This document shows, piece by piece, positions 1 through 8,433 of a stretch of DNA of 64,000 nt. Numbering within the stretch: position 1 is the stretch's first letter; the number at the start of each line of letters is the position of its first letter. Source of the stretch: Amycolatopsis nivea (lineage in GTDB: Bacteria > Actinomycetota > Actinomycetes > Mycobacteriales > Pseudonocardiaceae); the NCBI RefSeq assembly GCF_004522235.1, contig NZ_SDLT01000002.1, positions 328,025 to 392,024 on the forward strand, given 5' to 3'. The notes beneath the pieces were generated by a model, which worked only from the letters and a program-made list of their open reading frames with translations, was not told the DNA's origin and ran no database searches. The position numbers were made by a program, and so were the translations under genes.

Positions 1-1
1 A

Positions 2-1063
2 GGCCAGCGGGTCCCGTCCGAGCGGTTCGACCGCTACGTCGAGGACGTCGACGACGAAACGCTGAAGAACCTCTACCGCGACATGGTGCTGGTGCGCCGC
101 GCGGACCGCGAGGCCAACGCGATGCAGCGGCAGGGGCAGCTGGGCATCTGGGTGCCGCTGCTCGGCCAGGAAGCCGCGCAGGTCGGGTCCGGCCGCGCGC
201 TGCAGCCGCGCGACATGGCGTTCCCGAGCTACCGCGAGCACGGCGTCGCGTACACCCGCGGCGTCGACATGCGCGACCTGATCGGCATTTTCCGGTGCAC
301 TGACCACAGCGGCTGGGACTACCAGGCCCACCGGTTCCACCCGTACACGATCGTCATCGGCAACCAGGTGCTCAACGCGGCTGGTTACGCGATGGGCCAG
401 AAGTTCGAGGGCAAGGTCGGCGACGAGGGTGGCGAGGCCACCATCTGCTACTTCGGTGACGGCGCGACTTCGCAGGGCGACGTGCACGAAGGTTTCGTGT
501 GGGCCGCGGTGTACGACGCGCCGCTGGTCTTCTTCTGCCAGAACAACCAGTGGGCGATTTCCGAGCCGACCGAACGCCAGTCGCGACTGCCGCTGTACCA
601 GCGCGCCCGCGGCTACGGCTTCCCCGGCATCCGCGTGGACGGCAACGACGTCCTCGCCTGCCTCGCCGTCACCCGGTGGGCGCTGGAGGAATGCCGGCAT
701 GGCAACGGCCCGGTGCTGATCGAGGCGTTCACCTACCGGATGGACGCGCACACCACGACCGACGACCCCACCCGCTACCGGCTCTCGGACGAGCTGGAGG
801 AGTGGAAGCTCAAGGACCCGATCGAGCGCGTGCGCGCGTTCCTGGCTCGGAACGGGCACGCCGACCAGGCCTTCTTCGACAGCGTCCAGGCCGAGGCGGA
901 CCAGTTCGCCGCGGACCTGCGCGACTACACGTTCAACATGCCCGAGCCGCCGCCGGACCGGGTGTTTTCCCAGGTGTACGCAGAACCCTCGCCGGTGCTG
1001 GAAGCGCAGCGCGAGGAGTATCTGTCCTATCTCGACGGTTTCGCCGCGGCAGGTGAGCACTGA
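2..1063 (+). CDS. bkdA: 2-oxoacid dehydrogenase E1 component, alpha subunit (5' end outside window)
   Basis: Thiamine-diphosphate E1 alpha subunit of a branched-chain 2-oxoacid or pyruvate dehydrogenase; with E1beta it decarboxylates the oxoacid and hands the acyl group to the E2 lipoyl arm. The frame is open from the first bases of the window (GQRVPSERFDRYVEDVD...), so the true start lies upstream; an internal ATG at 83 is not the start because conserved E1alpha sequence (LYRDMVLVRR) precedes it. The ThDP motif begins GDGATSQGD near base 460 and ends around FCQNNQWAIS near 540. The stop overlaps the ATG of E1beta (TGATG), so the two are translationally coupled. Branched-chain versus pyruvate substrate cannot be settled from sequence alone; the FPSYREHG stretch favours the branched-chain type. 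Confidence 0.93.
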   Translation, partial: GQRVPSERFDRYVEDVDDETLKNLYRDMVLVRRADREANAMQRQGQLGIWVPLLGQEAAQVGSGRALQPRDMAFPSYREHGVAYTRGVDMRDLIGIFRCTDHSGWDYQAHRFHPYTIVIGNQVLNAAGYAMGQKFEGKVGDEGGEATICYFGDGATSQGDVHEGFVWAAVYDAPLVFFCQNNQWAISEPTERQSRLPLYQRARGYGFPGIRVDGNDVLACLAVTRWALEECRHGNGPVLIEAFTYRMDAHTTTDDPTRYRLSDELEEWKLKDPIERVRAFLARNGHADQAFFDSVQAEADQFAADLRDYTFNMPEPPPDRVFSQVYAEPSPVLEAQREEYLSYLDGFAAAGEH

Positions 1064-2055
1064 TGACTGATCTGCAGAAGCTCACGATCGGCAAGGCGCT
1101 CAACCTCGGTCTCCGGCGCGCGATGGAGGAGGACCCGAAGGTCCTGATCATGGGGGAGGACGTCGGCAAGCTCGGCGGCGTCTTCCGGATCACCGACGGG
1201 CTGCAGAAGGACTTCGGCGAGCAGCGCGTGCTGGACACGCCGCTGGCCGAATCGGGCATCATCGGCACCGCGGTCGGCCTCGCCGTGCGCGGTTTCCGGC
1301 CGGTGTGCGAAATCCAGTTCGAAGGCTTCATCTTCCCCGGCTTCGACCAGATCTCCTCGCAGCTGGCGAAACTGCACTACCGCACGCAGGGCAAGGTCAA
1401 GATGCCCGTCGTGATCCGGGTGCCGTTCGGCGGCGGGATCGGCGCGGTGGAGCACCACTCGGAATCGCCGGAATCGCTGTTCTCGCACATCGCCGGCCTC
1501 AAGGTGGTGTCGATTTCGAACGCGGTGGACGCTTACTGGGGCATCCAGGAGGCCATCCGTTCGGACGACCCGATCCTCTTCTTCGAGCCCAAGAAGCTGT
1601 ACCACTCGGGTGCGTTGAAGATGGAGGTCGACACCTCGACGGCGCCGTCGAAGGTGTTCGCGTCGCAGGTGGTGCGCGCGGGCACGGACGCCACGGTGGT
1701 CGCGTACGGCCCGTCGGTGAAGGTGGCGCTCGAAGCCGCTACGGCCGCCGAGTCCGAGGGCAAGTCGCTGGAGGTCATCGACCTGCGCACGCTCTCGCCG
1801 CTCGACCTGGGACCGGTGTTCGAATCGGTCCGCAAGACCGGCCGGCTCGTCGCGGTCAGCGAAGCGCCGTCGGAATCCTCGCTGACCTCGGAGATCGCGG
1901 CCCGGGTCCAGCAGGAATGCTTCTACTCCCTTGAGTCCCCCGTCCTGCGCGTGACCGGATTCGACACGCCGTACCCGCCTGCGAAGCTCGAGGAGCATTA
2001 CCTCCCCGACCTCGACCGGGTCCTGCACGCTGTCGACCGTTCGCTCGCCTGGTAA
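1063..2055 (+). CDS. bkdB: 2-oxoacid dehydrogenase E1 component, beta subunit
   Basis: 330-residue E1 beta subunit, the usual length for the family. It pairs with the upstream alpha subunit to form the alpha2beta2 decarboxylase that binds thiamine diphosphate at the subunit interface. Recognisable stretches are MGEDVGKLGGVFRIT near the N terminus, RVLDTPLAESGIIG, GFDQISSQLAKLHYR and the C-terminal transketolase domain with EVIDLRTLSPLD. The ATG overlaps the alpha-subunit stop, and the E2 gene follows after 16 bases, so E1alpha-E1beta-E2 form one operon. No E3 (lipoamide dehydrogenase) is present in the window. Confidence 0.94.
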   Translation: MTDLQKLTIGKALNLGLRRAMEEDPKVLIMGEDVGKLGGVFRITDGLQKDFGEQRVLDTPLAESGIIGTAVGLAVRGFRPVCEIQFEGFIFPGFDQISSQLAKLHYRTQGKVKMPVVIRVPFGGGIGAVEHHSESPESLFSHIAGLKVVSISNAVDAYWGIQEAIRSDDPILFFEPKKLYHSGALKMEVDTSTAPSKVFASQVVRAGTDATVVAYGPSVKVALEAATAAESEGKSLEVIDLRTLSPLDLGPVFESVRKTGRLVAVSEAPSESSLTSEIAARVQQECFYSLESPVLRVTGFDTPYPPAKLEEHYLPDLDRVLHAVDRSLAW

Positions 2056-2071
2056 GGGGGTTCCCGCAGAA

Positions 2072-3451
2072 ATGCCTGAGTACAAACAGTTCCCCCTGTC
2101 GGACACGGCGGAGGGGCTCACCGAGGCCGACATCCTCGCCTGGCGCGTGAAGCCGGGCGACACGGTCACGGTCAACCAGATCGTGGTCGAGGTCGAGACC
2201 GCGAAGGCCGCCGTCGAATTGCCGATCCCGTGGGCCGGTGTGGTCACCGAACTGCACGTGGAGCCGGGGCAGACGGTGGAGGTCGGGACGCCGATCCTGA
2301 CCATGGACGTGGATCCGGACGGGAAAGCCGCCCCTGCTCCCGCGGCCGCTTCCGCCGAGCCCGCTGCTCCGGCCGAGGAGGAGATGAAGCCGCTGGTCGG
2401 CTACGGCTCCAAGGCGGCCGGGACTACCCGGCGGGCGCGCAAGCACCCCAATGTGGCATTGGGTGCGTCAGATGCACCGAACGCCACATTGGGTGCGTCA
2501 CATGCACCCAATGCCACATTGGGGCGATCCCCGGCCCCCGTGGCACCGGCAGGATCGGCGGCATCGCGTGGCGGTTACGTCCCGCTGGCCAAACCGCCGG
2601 TCCGCAAGCTGGCCAAGGACCTCGGCGTCGACCTGCACTCGCTCACCGGCAGCGCGGACGGCGGCGTGATCACCCGCGACGACGTCCACCGGGCCGCCAA
2701 CGGTTCCGCCGCGCCCGCAGTGTCCACTGTGGATTCCGGCTACGACCCGGCGACCCGCGAGCGGCGCGTGCCGATCAAGGGGGTCCGCAAGGCGACCGCG
2801 GCCGCGATGGTGCAGAGCGCGTACACCGCTCCGCACGTCACGGAGTTCCTCACCATCGACGTCACGCCGATGATGGAACTGCGCGAGAAGCTCAAGAAGT
2901 CGCGCGAGTTCAGCGGCGTCAAGCTCACTCCGCTGGCGTTCGCGGCGAAGGCGGTGTGCCTCGCGGCGAAGCGCACGCCGGACGTCAACGCGGTGTGGGA
3001 CGACGCGGCGCAGGAGATCGTCTACAAGGACTACGTGCACCTCGGCATCGCGGCGGCGACCCCGCGCGGTCTCGTGGTGCCGAAGATCCGGGACGCGGAT
3101 TCCTTGTCGCTCAAGGAACTCGCGGTCGCGCTCACCGAGCTGACCGATGTCGCGCGCGAGGGCAAGACGACGCCGGCGGCGATGCTGGGCGGCACGTTCA
3201 CGATCACCAACGTCGGCGTGTTCGGCGTCGACACCGGCACGCCCATCATCAACCCGGGCGAGTCGGCGATCCTGGCGGTCGGGGCGATCCGCGACACCCC
3301 GTGGGTGGTCGACGGCGAGATCAAGGTGCGCAAGGTGATGCAGTTGTCGCTGAGCTTCGACCACCGGGTGGTCGACGGGCAGCAGGGGTCGGAGTTCCTC
3401 GCCGACGTCGGTGCGCTGCTCGCCGATCCGGCGGTCGCGATCACGTACTGA
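2072..3451 (+). CDS. bkdC: 2-oxoacid dehydrogenase E2, dihydrolipoamide acyltransferase
   Basis: 459 residues. One lipoyl domain (about 1-76; lipoyl-lysine in VETAKAAVELP), a variable linker, a peripheral subunit-binding domain (about 168-205, PPVRKLAKDLGVDL) and the catalytic acyltransferase domain with SFDHRVVDG near residue 430. It transfers the acyl group from lipoate to CoA and scaffolds the complex. The linker (residues about 126-157) is odd: three 10-residue repeats of the type NATLGASDAP are encoded by a 30-bp-period palindromic DNA element also found at 47.5 kb. The linker tolerates such insertions because it is flexible. A strong terminator follows. Confidence 0.95.
   Translation: MPEYKQFPLSDTAEGLTEADILAWRVKPGDTVTVNQIVVEVETAKAAVELPIPWAGVVTELHVEPGQTVEVGTPILTMDVDPDGKAAPAPAAASAEPAAPAEEEMKPLVGYGSKAAGTTRRARKHPNVALGASDAPNATLGASHAPNATLGRSPAPVAPAGSAASRGGYVPLAKPPVRKLAKDLGVDLHSLTGSADGGVITRDDVHRAANGSAAPAVSTVDSGYDPATRERRVPIKGVRKATAAAMVQSAYTAPHVTEFLTIDVTPMMELREKLKKSREFSGVKLTPLAFAAKAVCLAAKRTPDVNAVWDDAAQEIVYKDYVHLGIAAATPRGLVVPKIRDADSLSLKELAVALTELTDVAREGKTTPAAMLGGTFTITNVGVFGVDTGTPIINPGESAILAVGAIRDTPWVVDGEIKVRKVMQLSLSFDHRVVDGQQGSEFLADVGALLADPAVAITY
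2447..2523 (+). repeat. Palindromic 3-unit element inside the E2 linker
   Basis: Three 17-bp near-palindromes of form CCCAATG-NNN-CATTGGG (2447-2463, 2477-2493, 2507-2523; the middle one is degenerate in its left arm) separated by 13-bp linkers TGCGTCANATGCA, period exactly 30 bp. As 30 is divisible by three, the element is read through as three 10-residue repeats without breaking the frame. The last unit extends to CATTGGGGCG, the same edge as in the non-coding copy at 47524-47600. This looks like a dispersed repeat that landed in a coding region. Confidence 0.85.
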
Positions 3452-3454
3452 GCC

Positions 3455-3487
3455 GAAGGGGCCGTGTGCGCACGGCCCCTTCGTTTT
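3455..3487 (+). terminator. Rho-independent terminator after E2 gene
   Basis: Perfect 12-bp stem (3455-3466 GAAGGGGCCGTG with 3471-3482 CACGGCCCCTTC), TGCG loop, followed by GTTTT. It begins three bases after the E2 stop and closes the dehydrogenase operon. Confidence 0.9.
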
Positions 3488-3493
3488 ATCCCG

Positions 3494-3523
3494 TTGACGG
3501 AGTGAGCACTCACTCCGTACCGT
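3494..3523 (+). promoter_or_regulatory. TetR promoter with overlapping operator
   Basis: A -35 box TTGACG (3494-3499), 18-bp spacing and a -10-like TACCGT (3518-3523). A perfect inverted repeat with 10-bp arms ACGGAGTGAG and CTCACTCCGT, two bases apart (3497-3518), fills the spacer. This is the expected geometry for autorepression by the TetR protein encoded immediately downstream. Transcription would start at about 3530, right at the ATG. Confidence 0.75.
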
Positions 3524-3530
3524 GGAGCGC

Positions 3531-4130
3531 ATGGAGACAAGAAAAAGAGCGCCCGGGATGGCGCCGGACGACCGGCGGCGGATGATCGTCCGCGCGGTGC
3601 TTCCGCTGGTCGTCGAGCACGGCCGCGGGGTCACGACCGCGCAGATCGCCCGCGCCGCCGGGATCGGCGAGGGCACCATCTTCCGGGTTTTCCAGGACAA
3701 GGACGAACTGTTCGACGCGTGCGTGGAAGCCGCGCTCGATCCGGCGGAGGCACTGGAGATGATCGGGGAGATCCCGGCTGAGCTGCCGCTGGAGAAGCGG
3801 CTGGCGGAGGCCGCCGAGGCGATGAACGCGCACCTTCAGCGCATGGGCGCGGTGATGGCCGCGACGATGAAGGGACGGCCGCGGGCGGCGGCGGAGGCGG
3901 CCCGCAACCGCAAGTCGGTGACCGGGGACAGCCGCCGCGAGTCGCTCGAAGCGATGCAGCGCGCGGTGCGGGAACTGTTCGTCCCGGACGCCGCCCGGCT
4001 GCGGCTGCCGGTCGACAAGGCCGCTTCGCTGTTCCTGGCGCTGCTGTTCACGCAATCCCGCCCGATGCCCGGTTCCCCCACTACTGACGAGGTCATCGAC
4101 GTCTTCCTGCACGGTTCGGTGCTGGCGTGA
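3531..4130 (+). CDS. TetR-family transcriptional regulator of the downstream ABC exporter
   Basis: 199-residue TetR protein. The N-terminal helix-turn-helix covers about residues 15-60 (RRMIVRAVLPLVVEHGRGVTTAQIARAAGIGEGTIFRVFQDKDELFDA), the rest is the ligand/dimer domain. The ATG at 3531 is preferred over the in-frame GTG at 3522 because the promoter predicts a leaderless start there. The stop overlaps the GTG of the ABC transporter (GTGA), so repressor and exporter form one transcript controlled by the palindrome at 3497-3518. The inducer is unknown; a drug or lipid is likely for such pairs. Confidence 0.88.
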   Translation: METRKRAPGMAPDDRRRMIVRAVLPLVVEHGRGVTTAQIARAAGIGEGTIFRVFQDKDELFDACVEAALDPAEALEMIGEIPAELPLEKRLAEAAEAMNAHLQRMGAVMAATMKGRPRAAAEAARNRKSVTGDSRRESLEAMQRAVRELFVPDAARLRLPVDKAASLFLALLFTQSRPMPGSPTTDEVIDVFLHGSVLA

Positions 4131-6085
4131 TCCCCGGCGGTGGGGGCGGGATCGAGATGGCCCTCGGCCGCCGCGGTCGCCGCAGGATGGCGCAATCCGT
4201 GCCGGACAGCGGACTCACCGGGCCGGTCGACATCCCGGAACCGGAGCAGCCGGAACAACCGAAAGGCGTGCGGGCGCGCCTGTCGCGGATGCGTACCTCG
4301 GTGGCGGGCACCGTCCGCGGCCTGCCGAAGGTCGCGAAACTGACCTGGCAGGCCAGTCCGACTCTGACGATCGTGCTCGCGGTGATCACGCTGGCCTCCG
4401 GCCTGCTGCCGACAGTCACCGCGTATATCGCGAAAATCCTGCTCGATTCGGTGGTCGCGGCGATCCAGCACCGCGGGTCGACCGCGGACATCGTGCGCAT
4501 CACGCTGTTCCAGTTCGGCGTGCTGGCGGCGACCGCGATCAGCAGCTCGCTCACCACGATCGCGCAATCCCTGCTGCAGGAACGGATGACGCTCACCATC
4601 CGGCACCAGGTCATGCGGCACGCGAGCGACCTGCACCTGGCGTACTTCGAGGGTTCGGCGTCGTACGACATGCTGCGCCAGGCCGCGCAGGAAGCGCCGA
4701 CGCGTCCGTTGTCGATGATGACCTCGGCGCTCGGCCTGATCCGGACGCTGATCACCTTCGCCAGCATGATCGCGTTGCTGGTGTCGATCAGCCCGCTGCT
4801 CGCGCTGGTCGCTTTGCTGGCCCCGATTCCTGCGTTCATCTCGCAGTCGAAGTACGGTTCGCGGGCGTTCTGGCTCACGTTCATGATGTCGCCGATCAAA
4901 CGACGGATGGACTATCTGTCCTCTTTGGTCACGACGGACACGTATGCCAAGGAGACCAAGCTGTTCGGCCTCGGCCCGTACTTCGTGGACCGGTTCCGGA
5001 AGCTCGGCGTGGTGGCTTACGAACGGCAGCGGAAGCTGACGGTGAAACGGAATGTCAGTTCGACGTCGTGGGGTTTGCTGAGCACGCTGGTCGGCTCGGC
5101 GATCGCGTTGTACATCGCGCTGGAAGCGGTCGGCGGACGGCTCACGCTGGGCGATCTGGCGTTGTACACCGCCGCCGCGACGTCCGTGCAAAGTTCGGTG
5201 ACCGGGTTGTTCACCGCGTTTTCCGGGATGTACGAGAACAACCTCTACCTCGACACGCTGTACAAATTCCTCGACACCGAACCGGAAATCACCGCGCCGG
5301 CGAAACCGCGCCCGCTTCCGTCCACTGTGGATGGACACATCCAGTTCGAGTCGGTGAGCTTCAGTTATCCGGGCGCGGACGAACCGGCGCTGCACGGGGT
5401 GAGTTTCGAGATCCGTCCCGGCGAAACGGTCGCGGTGGTGGGCCGCAACGGCGCGGGCAAATCGACGCTGTTCAAACTGCTGTGCCGGCTCTACGACCCG
5501 ACCGCGGGCCGGATCCTGCTGGACGGCGTCGACATCCGCGAGTACGACCCGGCGGAACTGCGCACCAAGATCAGCGCGATGTTCCAGGATTACGTGACGT
5601 ACCAGGGAACCGCGGCGGAGAACATCGGTCTCGGCGACCTGAACCGGCTCACCGATCGCGAGCACATCGAGGACTCCGCCCGCCGCGCCGGAGCCGACGA
5701 GCGCATCGCCCGGCTGCCGACCGGGTACGACAGCCCGCTCGGCCGGTGGTTCGACCAGGGCGTGTCGCTGTCCGGCGGGGAATGGCAGAAAATCGCGCTG
5801 GCCAGGGCTTTCCAGCGCGAGGCCCCGATCCTGATCCTGGACGAGCCGACGTCGGCACTGGACGCGCAGGCCGAGCACGACCTGTTCGACCGGCTGCACA
5901 CGTTGTCTCGCGGACGGACGACGCTGTACATCTCGCACCGGTTCTCGACGGTCCGCCAAGCCGAGCGCATTCTGCTGCTGGACCACGGGAAGGTCGCGGA
6001 ATACGGCACGCACGAAGCGCTGATGGCGGCCGATGCCGGGTACGCGGAATTGTTCACGCTGCAAGCGGAGGCGTACTTGAAGTGA
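4127..6085 (+). CDS. ABC exporter, fused permease and ATP-binding protein
   Basis: 652-residue half-transporter, expected to dimerise. A basic cytoplasmic N terminus of about 70 residues is followed by a six-helix type I membrane domain (about 75-370) and the nucleotide-binding domain: Walker A GRNGAGKST near 437, Q-loop in MFQDYVTYQGT, signature LSGGEWQ near 546, Walker B ILILDEPTSALD near 568 and H-loop ISHRFST near 603. All catalytic residues are intact. Co-transcribed with the TetR gene, so probably an inducible drug or lipid exporter. The GTG at 4127 overlaps the previous stop; ATG codons at 4157 and 4187 are alternatives. Confidence 0.92.
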   Translation: MIPGGGGGIEMALGRRGRRRMAQSVPDSGLTGPVDIPEPEQPEQPKGVRARLSRMRTSVAGTVRGLPKVAKLTWQASPTLTIVLAVITLASGLLPTVTAYIAKILLDSVVAAIQHRGSTADIVRITLFQFGVLAATAISSSLTTIAQSLLQERMTLTIRHQVMRHASDLHLAYFEGSASYDMLRQAAQEAPTRPLSMMTSALGLIRTLITFASMIALLVSISPLLALVALLAPIPAFISQSKYGSRAFWLTFMMSPIKRRMDYLSSLVTTDTYAKETKLFGLGPYFVDRFRKLGVVAYERQRKLTVKRNVSSTSWGLLSTLVGSAIALYIALEAVGGRLTLGDLALYTAAATSVQSSVTGLFTAFSGMYENNLYLDTLYKFLDTEPEITAPAKPRPLPSTVDGHIQFESVSFSYPGADEPALHGVSFEIRPGETVAVVGRNGAGKSTLFKLLCRLYDPTAGRILLDGVDIREYDPAELRTKISAMFQDYVTYQGTAAENIGLGDLNRLTDREHIEDSARRAGADERIARLPTGYDSPLGRWFDQGVSLSGGEWQKIALARAFQREAPILILDEPTSALDAQAEHDLFDRLHTLSRGRTTLYISHRFSTVRQAERILLLDHGKVAEYGTHEALMAADAGYAELFTLQAEAYLK

Positions 6086-6116
6086 CTATCTTGGGGTGAT
6101 CAGCCGAGGGGGTTTC

Positions 6117-6701
6117 GTGCTCATCACCACTCAAGACCTGGGAGTCACCGCGGGCGAGACAGCGCTGTTCAGCGGTCTCGACCTGGCCGTCGACGCCGGC
6201 GAATGCCTGGTCGTCCGCGGTGCCAACGGAGCGGGCAAATCAACGTTGCTGCGGTGTCTTTACGGGAATCAGGCGCCGACGTCCGGTTCCGTGTCCGTCT
6301 GCGGCGGGCCGCCGGATGAGCGGTCCGCCGCTTTCCGTCGCCGGGTTTCCGTGCTTTTCGACGATTCGGCGCTCTTCGACGAACTCACCCCGCGCCAGCA
6401 TCTCGATCTGCTGCGCAATTCCTTCGGTGGCGAGCTCGCCGAAGGACCAGTTCCGGCTCCCGATGTGCCCGCGGCGGAACTCTCCGCCGGGCAACGCCGT
6501 CGGCTCCTGCTGCACGCCGCGGTCGCGCGTCCGCACGAGGTCCTGCTGCTGGACGAACCGGAACGCGCCCTGGACGCCGAGGGCCGGGCCTGGCTGTCCA
6601 CCCTGGTCACCACCAGTACGCAACGCGGCGCGGCGGTCGTGGTGGCGAGCCATCACCCGCCGCTCGCGGACGAGGTCGCGGACTACGTGGTGGACCTGTG
6701 A
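6117..6701 (+). CDS. Short ABC ATPase of an unusual two-gene exporter (copy 1)
   Basis: 194-residue stand-alone ATPase. Walker A GANGAGKST near residue 36, signature LSAGQRRRL, Walker B VLLLDEPERALD and H-loop ASHHPP are present. The Q-loop region reads VSVLFDDSALF, with Asp where the usual FQ glutamine sits. The GTG at 6117 is chosen over GTG 6096 because GAGGGGG (6104-6110) stands 6 bases before it. It overlaps the following membrane-protein gene by GTGA. A clear paralogue (same FDDS motif) lies at 29157-29771. Substrate unknown. Confidence 0.85.
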   Translation: MLITTQDLGVTAGETALFSGLDLAVDAGECLVVRGANGAGKSTLLRCLYGNQAPTSGSVSVCGGPPDERSAAFRRRVSVLFDDSALFDELTPRQHLDLLRNSFGGELAEGPVPAPDVPAAELSAGQRRRLLLHAAVARPHEVLLLDEPERALDAEGRAWLSTLVTTSTQRGAAVVVASHHPPLADEVADYVVDL

Positions 6702-7888
6702 AACGCCCGGACCTGGTCCTGGCGCTGGTCATCGCGCTCGGCCTGCTGGGATCGCCGTTCTACAACACCGAACTGGTGCGCAGCCAGCTGATCGGCGGTG
6801 CTCCGGTGGGCGCGCTCGGCAGCGTGCTCGTACTGTGCACCGGCCTCGCCCTTGCCTGGCGGGCGACGCTGCGCCGCGGGTACGTCTGGGCCCATCCGGC
6901 CACGCTGACCTGGGACGATTTCGACGGCCAGCGTCCCGCCGTGCTCACCCGACGGCTCGTACTGGACTGGGCCGCCCGGTTCGCCGTGGCGGCTTATTTC
7001 TTCGCGGTGTCCGGGATGCTCATCGGCTTTCCCAGCTCGCTGGTCGGCCCGATCGCGCTTTTCGTAGTCATCGCCGCACTGGCCTTGGCGCTGGGCCGCC
7101 GACGTTCGTTTCCCGGCGAATCCCTTCTCCCGCTCACCCTCGCGCTGCCGCTGGTCATTCCACTGTGGACCTACGTGGTCGCCGCCGGTCTCGCGACGAT
7201 CGCCTTGCTCCGGTCTTCTCCCTTGCCGCACACGGCTTCTCGAGACACCCTGATCCGGCACTACACCGAGCGCATGGTGCGCCGGACATCCGCCGCCTTC
7301 CTGGACGTCTGGGCGCTTCTCCCGGCGGGCCGCCCGGTTCCGTGGCGGAATGCGCTCGCGAGCCGGTTCGTCGTCACCCGATACGTCCTCACCGGAGTCC
7401 TCGCCCGGCGCTCCGCACTCGGCCTGCCGGTCTTCTTAGCACTCGCCGTCGTCGCGACCCACGCGACCTTCCCGGCCGTCACATCGGTCTGGCTGATCGG
7501 CATCGGCGGCTACCTGGGTTTATTGCCGTTCACCGCCCCGATCGCGCAGCTGCACCGGGTACCCGGACTGCGGCGCTGGCTGGCCGCGTCCGACCTGCAC
7601 CTGCACGCCGTGACCTGCGCTTTTCTCTGCGTCCTCGCCCTGCTCTGGACCGGCGTCGTCCTGCTGCTCGGCATCCCAGCGTCGATCGGCGCGCTCGCGG
7701 CGGCCCTGATCGCGGCGCTGTCCGCCGTGCGCTCGGTGACCCGCGGCCCGCTGGACTTCAGCTCGATGGGCATGGTGCTGTACGAGGGAGTCCTGATCCC
7801 CGCCGGCCTGGTACGGCAGCTGGTCCGGGGGCCGGAGCTCCTCGTGCTGGGATTAATTGCCGCGAGCTTCCTCCCGGTCTGGCCCTAG
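6698..7888 (+). CDS. Membrane component of the unusual two-gene ABC exporter (copy 1)
   Basis: 396-residue, multi-spanning membrane protein (roughly 9-10 hydrophobic segments) with no family I can name. Its GTG start overlaps the stop of the ATPase gene, so it is almost certainly the permease partner. It shares two blocks with the protein at 27895-29160: LRRGYVWAHPATLTWDDF after the second hydrophobic segment, and near the C terminus DFSSMGM...PAGLVRQLVRGPELL. These look like diagnostic motifs of a paralogous permease family. Direction and substrate cannot be inferred; export is likely since no binding protein is nearby. Confidence 0.8.
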   Translation: MKRPDLVLALVIALGLLGSPFYNTELVRSQLIGGAPVGALGSVLVLCTGLALAWRATLRRGYVWAHPATLTWDDFDGQRPAVLTRRLVLDWAARFAVAAYFFAVSGMLIGFPSSLVGPIALFVVIAALALALGRRRSFPGESLLPLTLALPLVIPLWTYVVAAGLATIALLRSSPLPHTASRDTLIRHYTERMVRRTSAAFLDVWALLPAGRPVPWRNALASRFVVTRYVLTGVLARRSALGLPVFLALAVVATHATFPAVTSVWLIGIGGYLGLLPFTAPIAQLHRVPGLRRWLAASDLHLHAVTCAFLCVLALLWTGVVLLLGIPASIGALAAALIAALSAVRSVTRGPLDFSSMGMVLYEGVLIPAGLVRQLVRGPELLVLGLIAASFLPVWP

Positions 7889-7899
7889 GCTCCCCGCTC

Positions 7900-8400
7900 A
7901 TGGGGCGACGCATCATGGTCACCGGATGCTCCGGGGCCGGAAAATCCACGCTGGCCAGGCAGATCGGCGCGACGTTGGACCTTCCGGTCACCCATCTGGA
8001 CCGGCTGTACTGGCGACCGGGCTGGGTCCCGGCCCCGCCGGCGGAGTTCCGCGCGGCGGTCGCCGAAGCCGCCAGCACGGACAGCTGGGTGATCGACGGC
8101 AACTACAGCAAGACCTTCGACCTGCGCCTGCCGTTCGCCGACACCGTCGTGCTGCTGGACGCGTCCCGCTACACCTGCCTGTTCCGCGCCGTGCGACGGC
8201 AGCTGCGCGAATGGGGCCAAGAAACGCAGGCCGCCGGATGCGTGTCGAAGATCGACGCCGAGCTGGTCCAGTGGATCTGGAAGTGGCCGACCCGGCGCCC
8301 GCTGATGCTGCAGCGGATCGCCGAGGGAGCCCCGACCGCGCGGCAGGTGTTGCTGCGCTCGCCGCGCGAGGTCTCCGCGTTCCTGCAGCGCCTGCGGTGA
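7900..8400 (+). CDS. P-loop nucleotide kinase-like protein (adenylate kinase/FlaR-type)
   Basis: 166 residues. N-terminal Walker A GCSGAGKST (about 9-17), followed by HLDRLYWRPGW and WVIDGNYSKTFDLRLPFAD, the pattern of small P-loop proteins often annotated as topology-modulation (FlaR) or adenylate-kinase-like. Probably transfers a phosphate to a small substrate, which is unknown. The ATG lies 12 bases after the exporter permease stop, so it may be cotranscribed with that exporter. Confidence 0.8.
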   Translation: MGRRIMVTGCSGAGKSTLARQIGATLDLPVTHLDRLYWRPGWVPAPPAEFRAAVAEAASTDSWVIDGNYSKTFDLRLPFADTVVLLDASRYTCLFRAVRRQLREWGQETQAAGCVSKIDAELVQWIWKWPTRRPLMLQRIAEGAPTARQVLLRSPREVSAFLQRLR

Positions 8401-8433
8401 TCGCCTTGCGGGACCGGGAATACAGTGCCGCGC

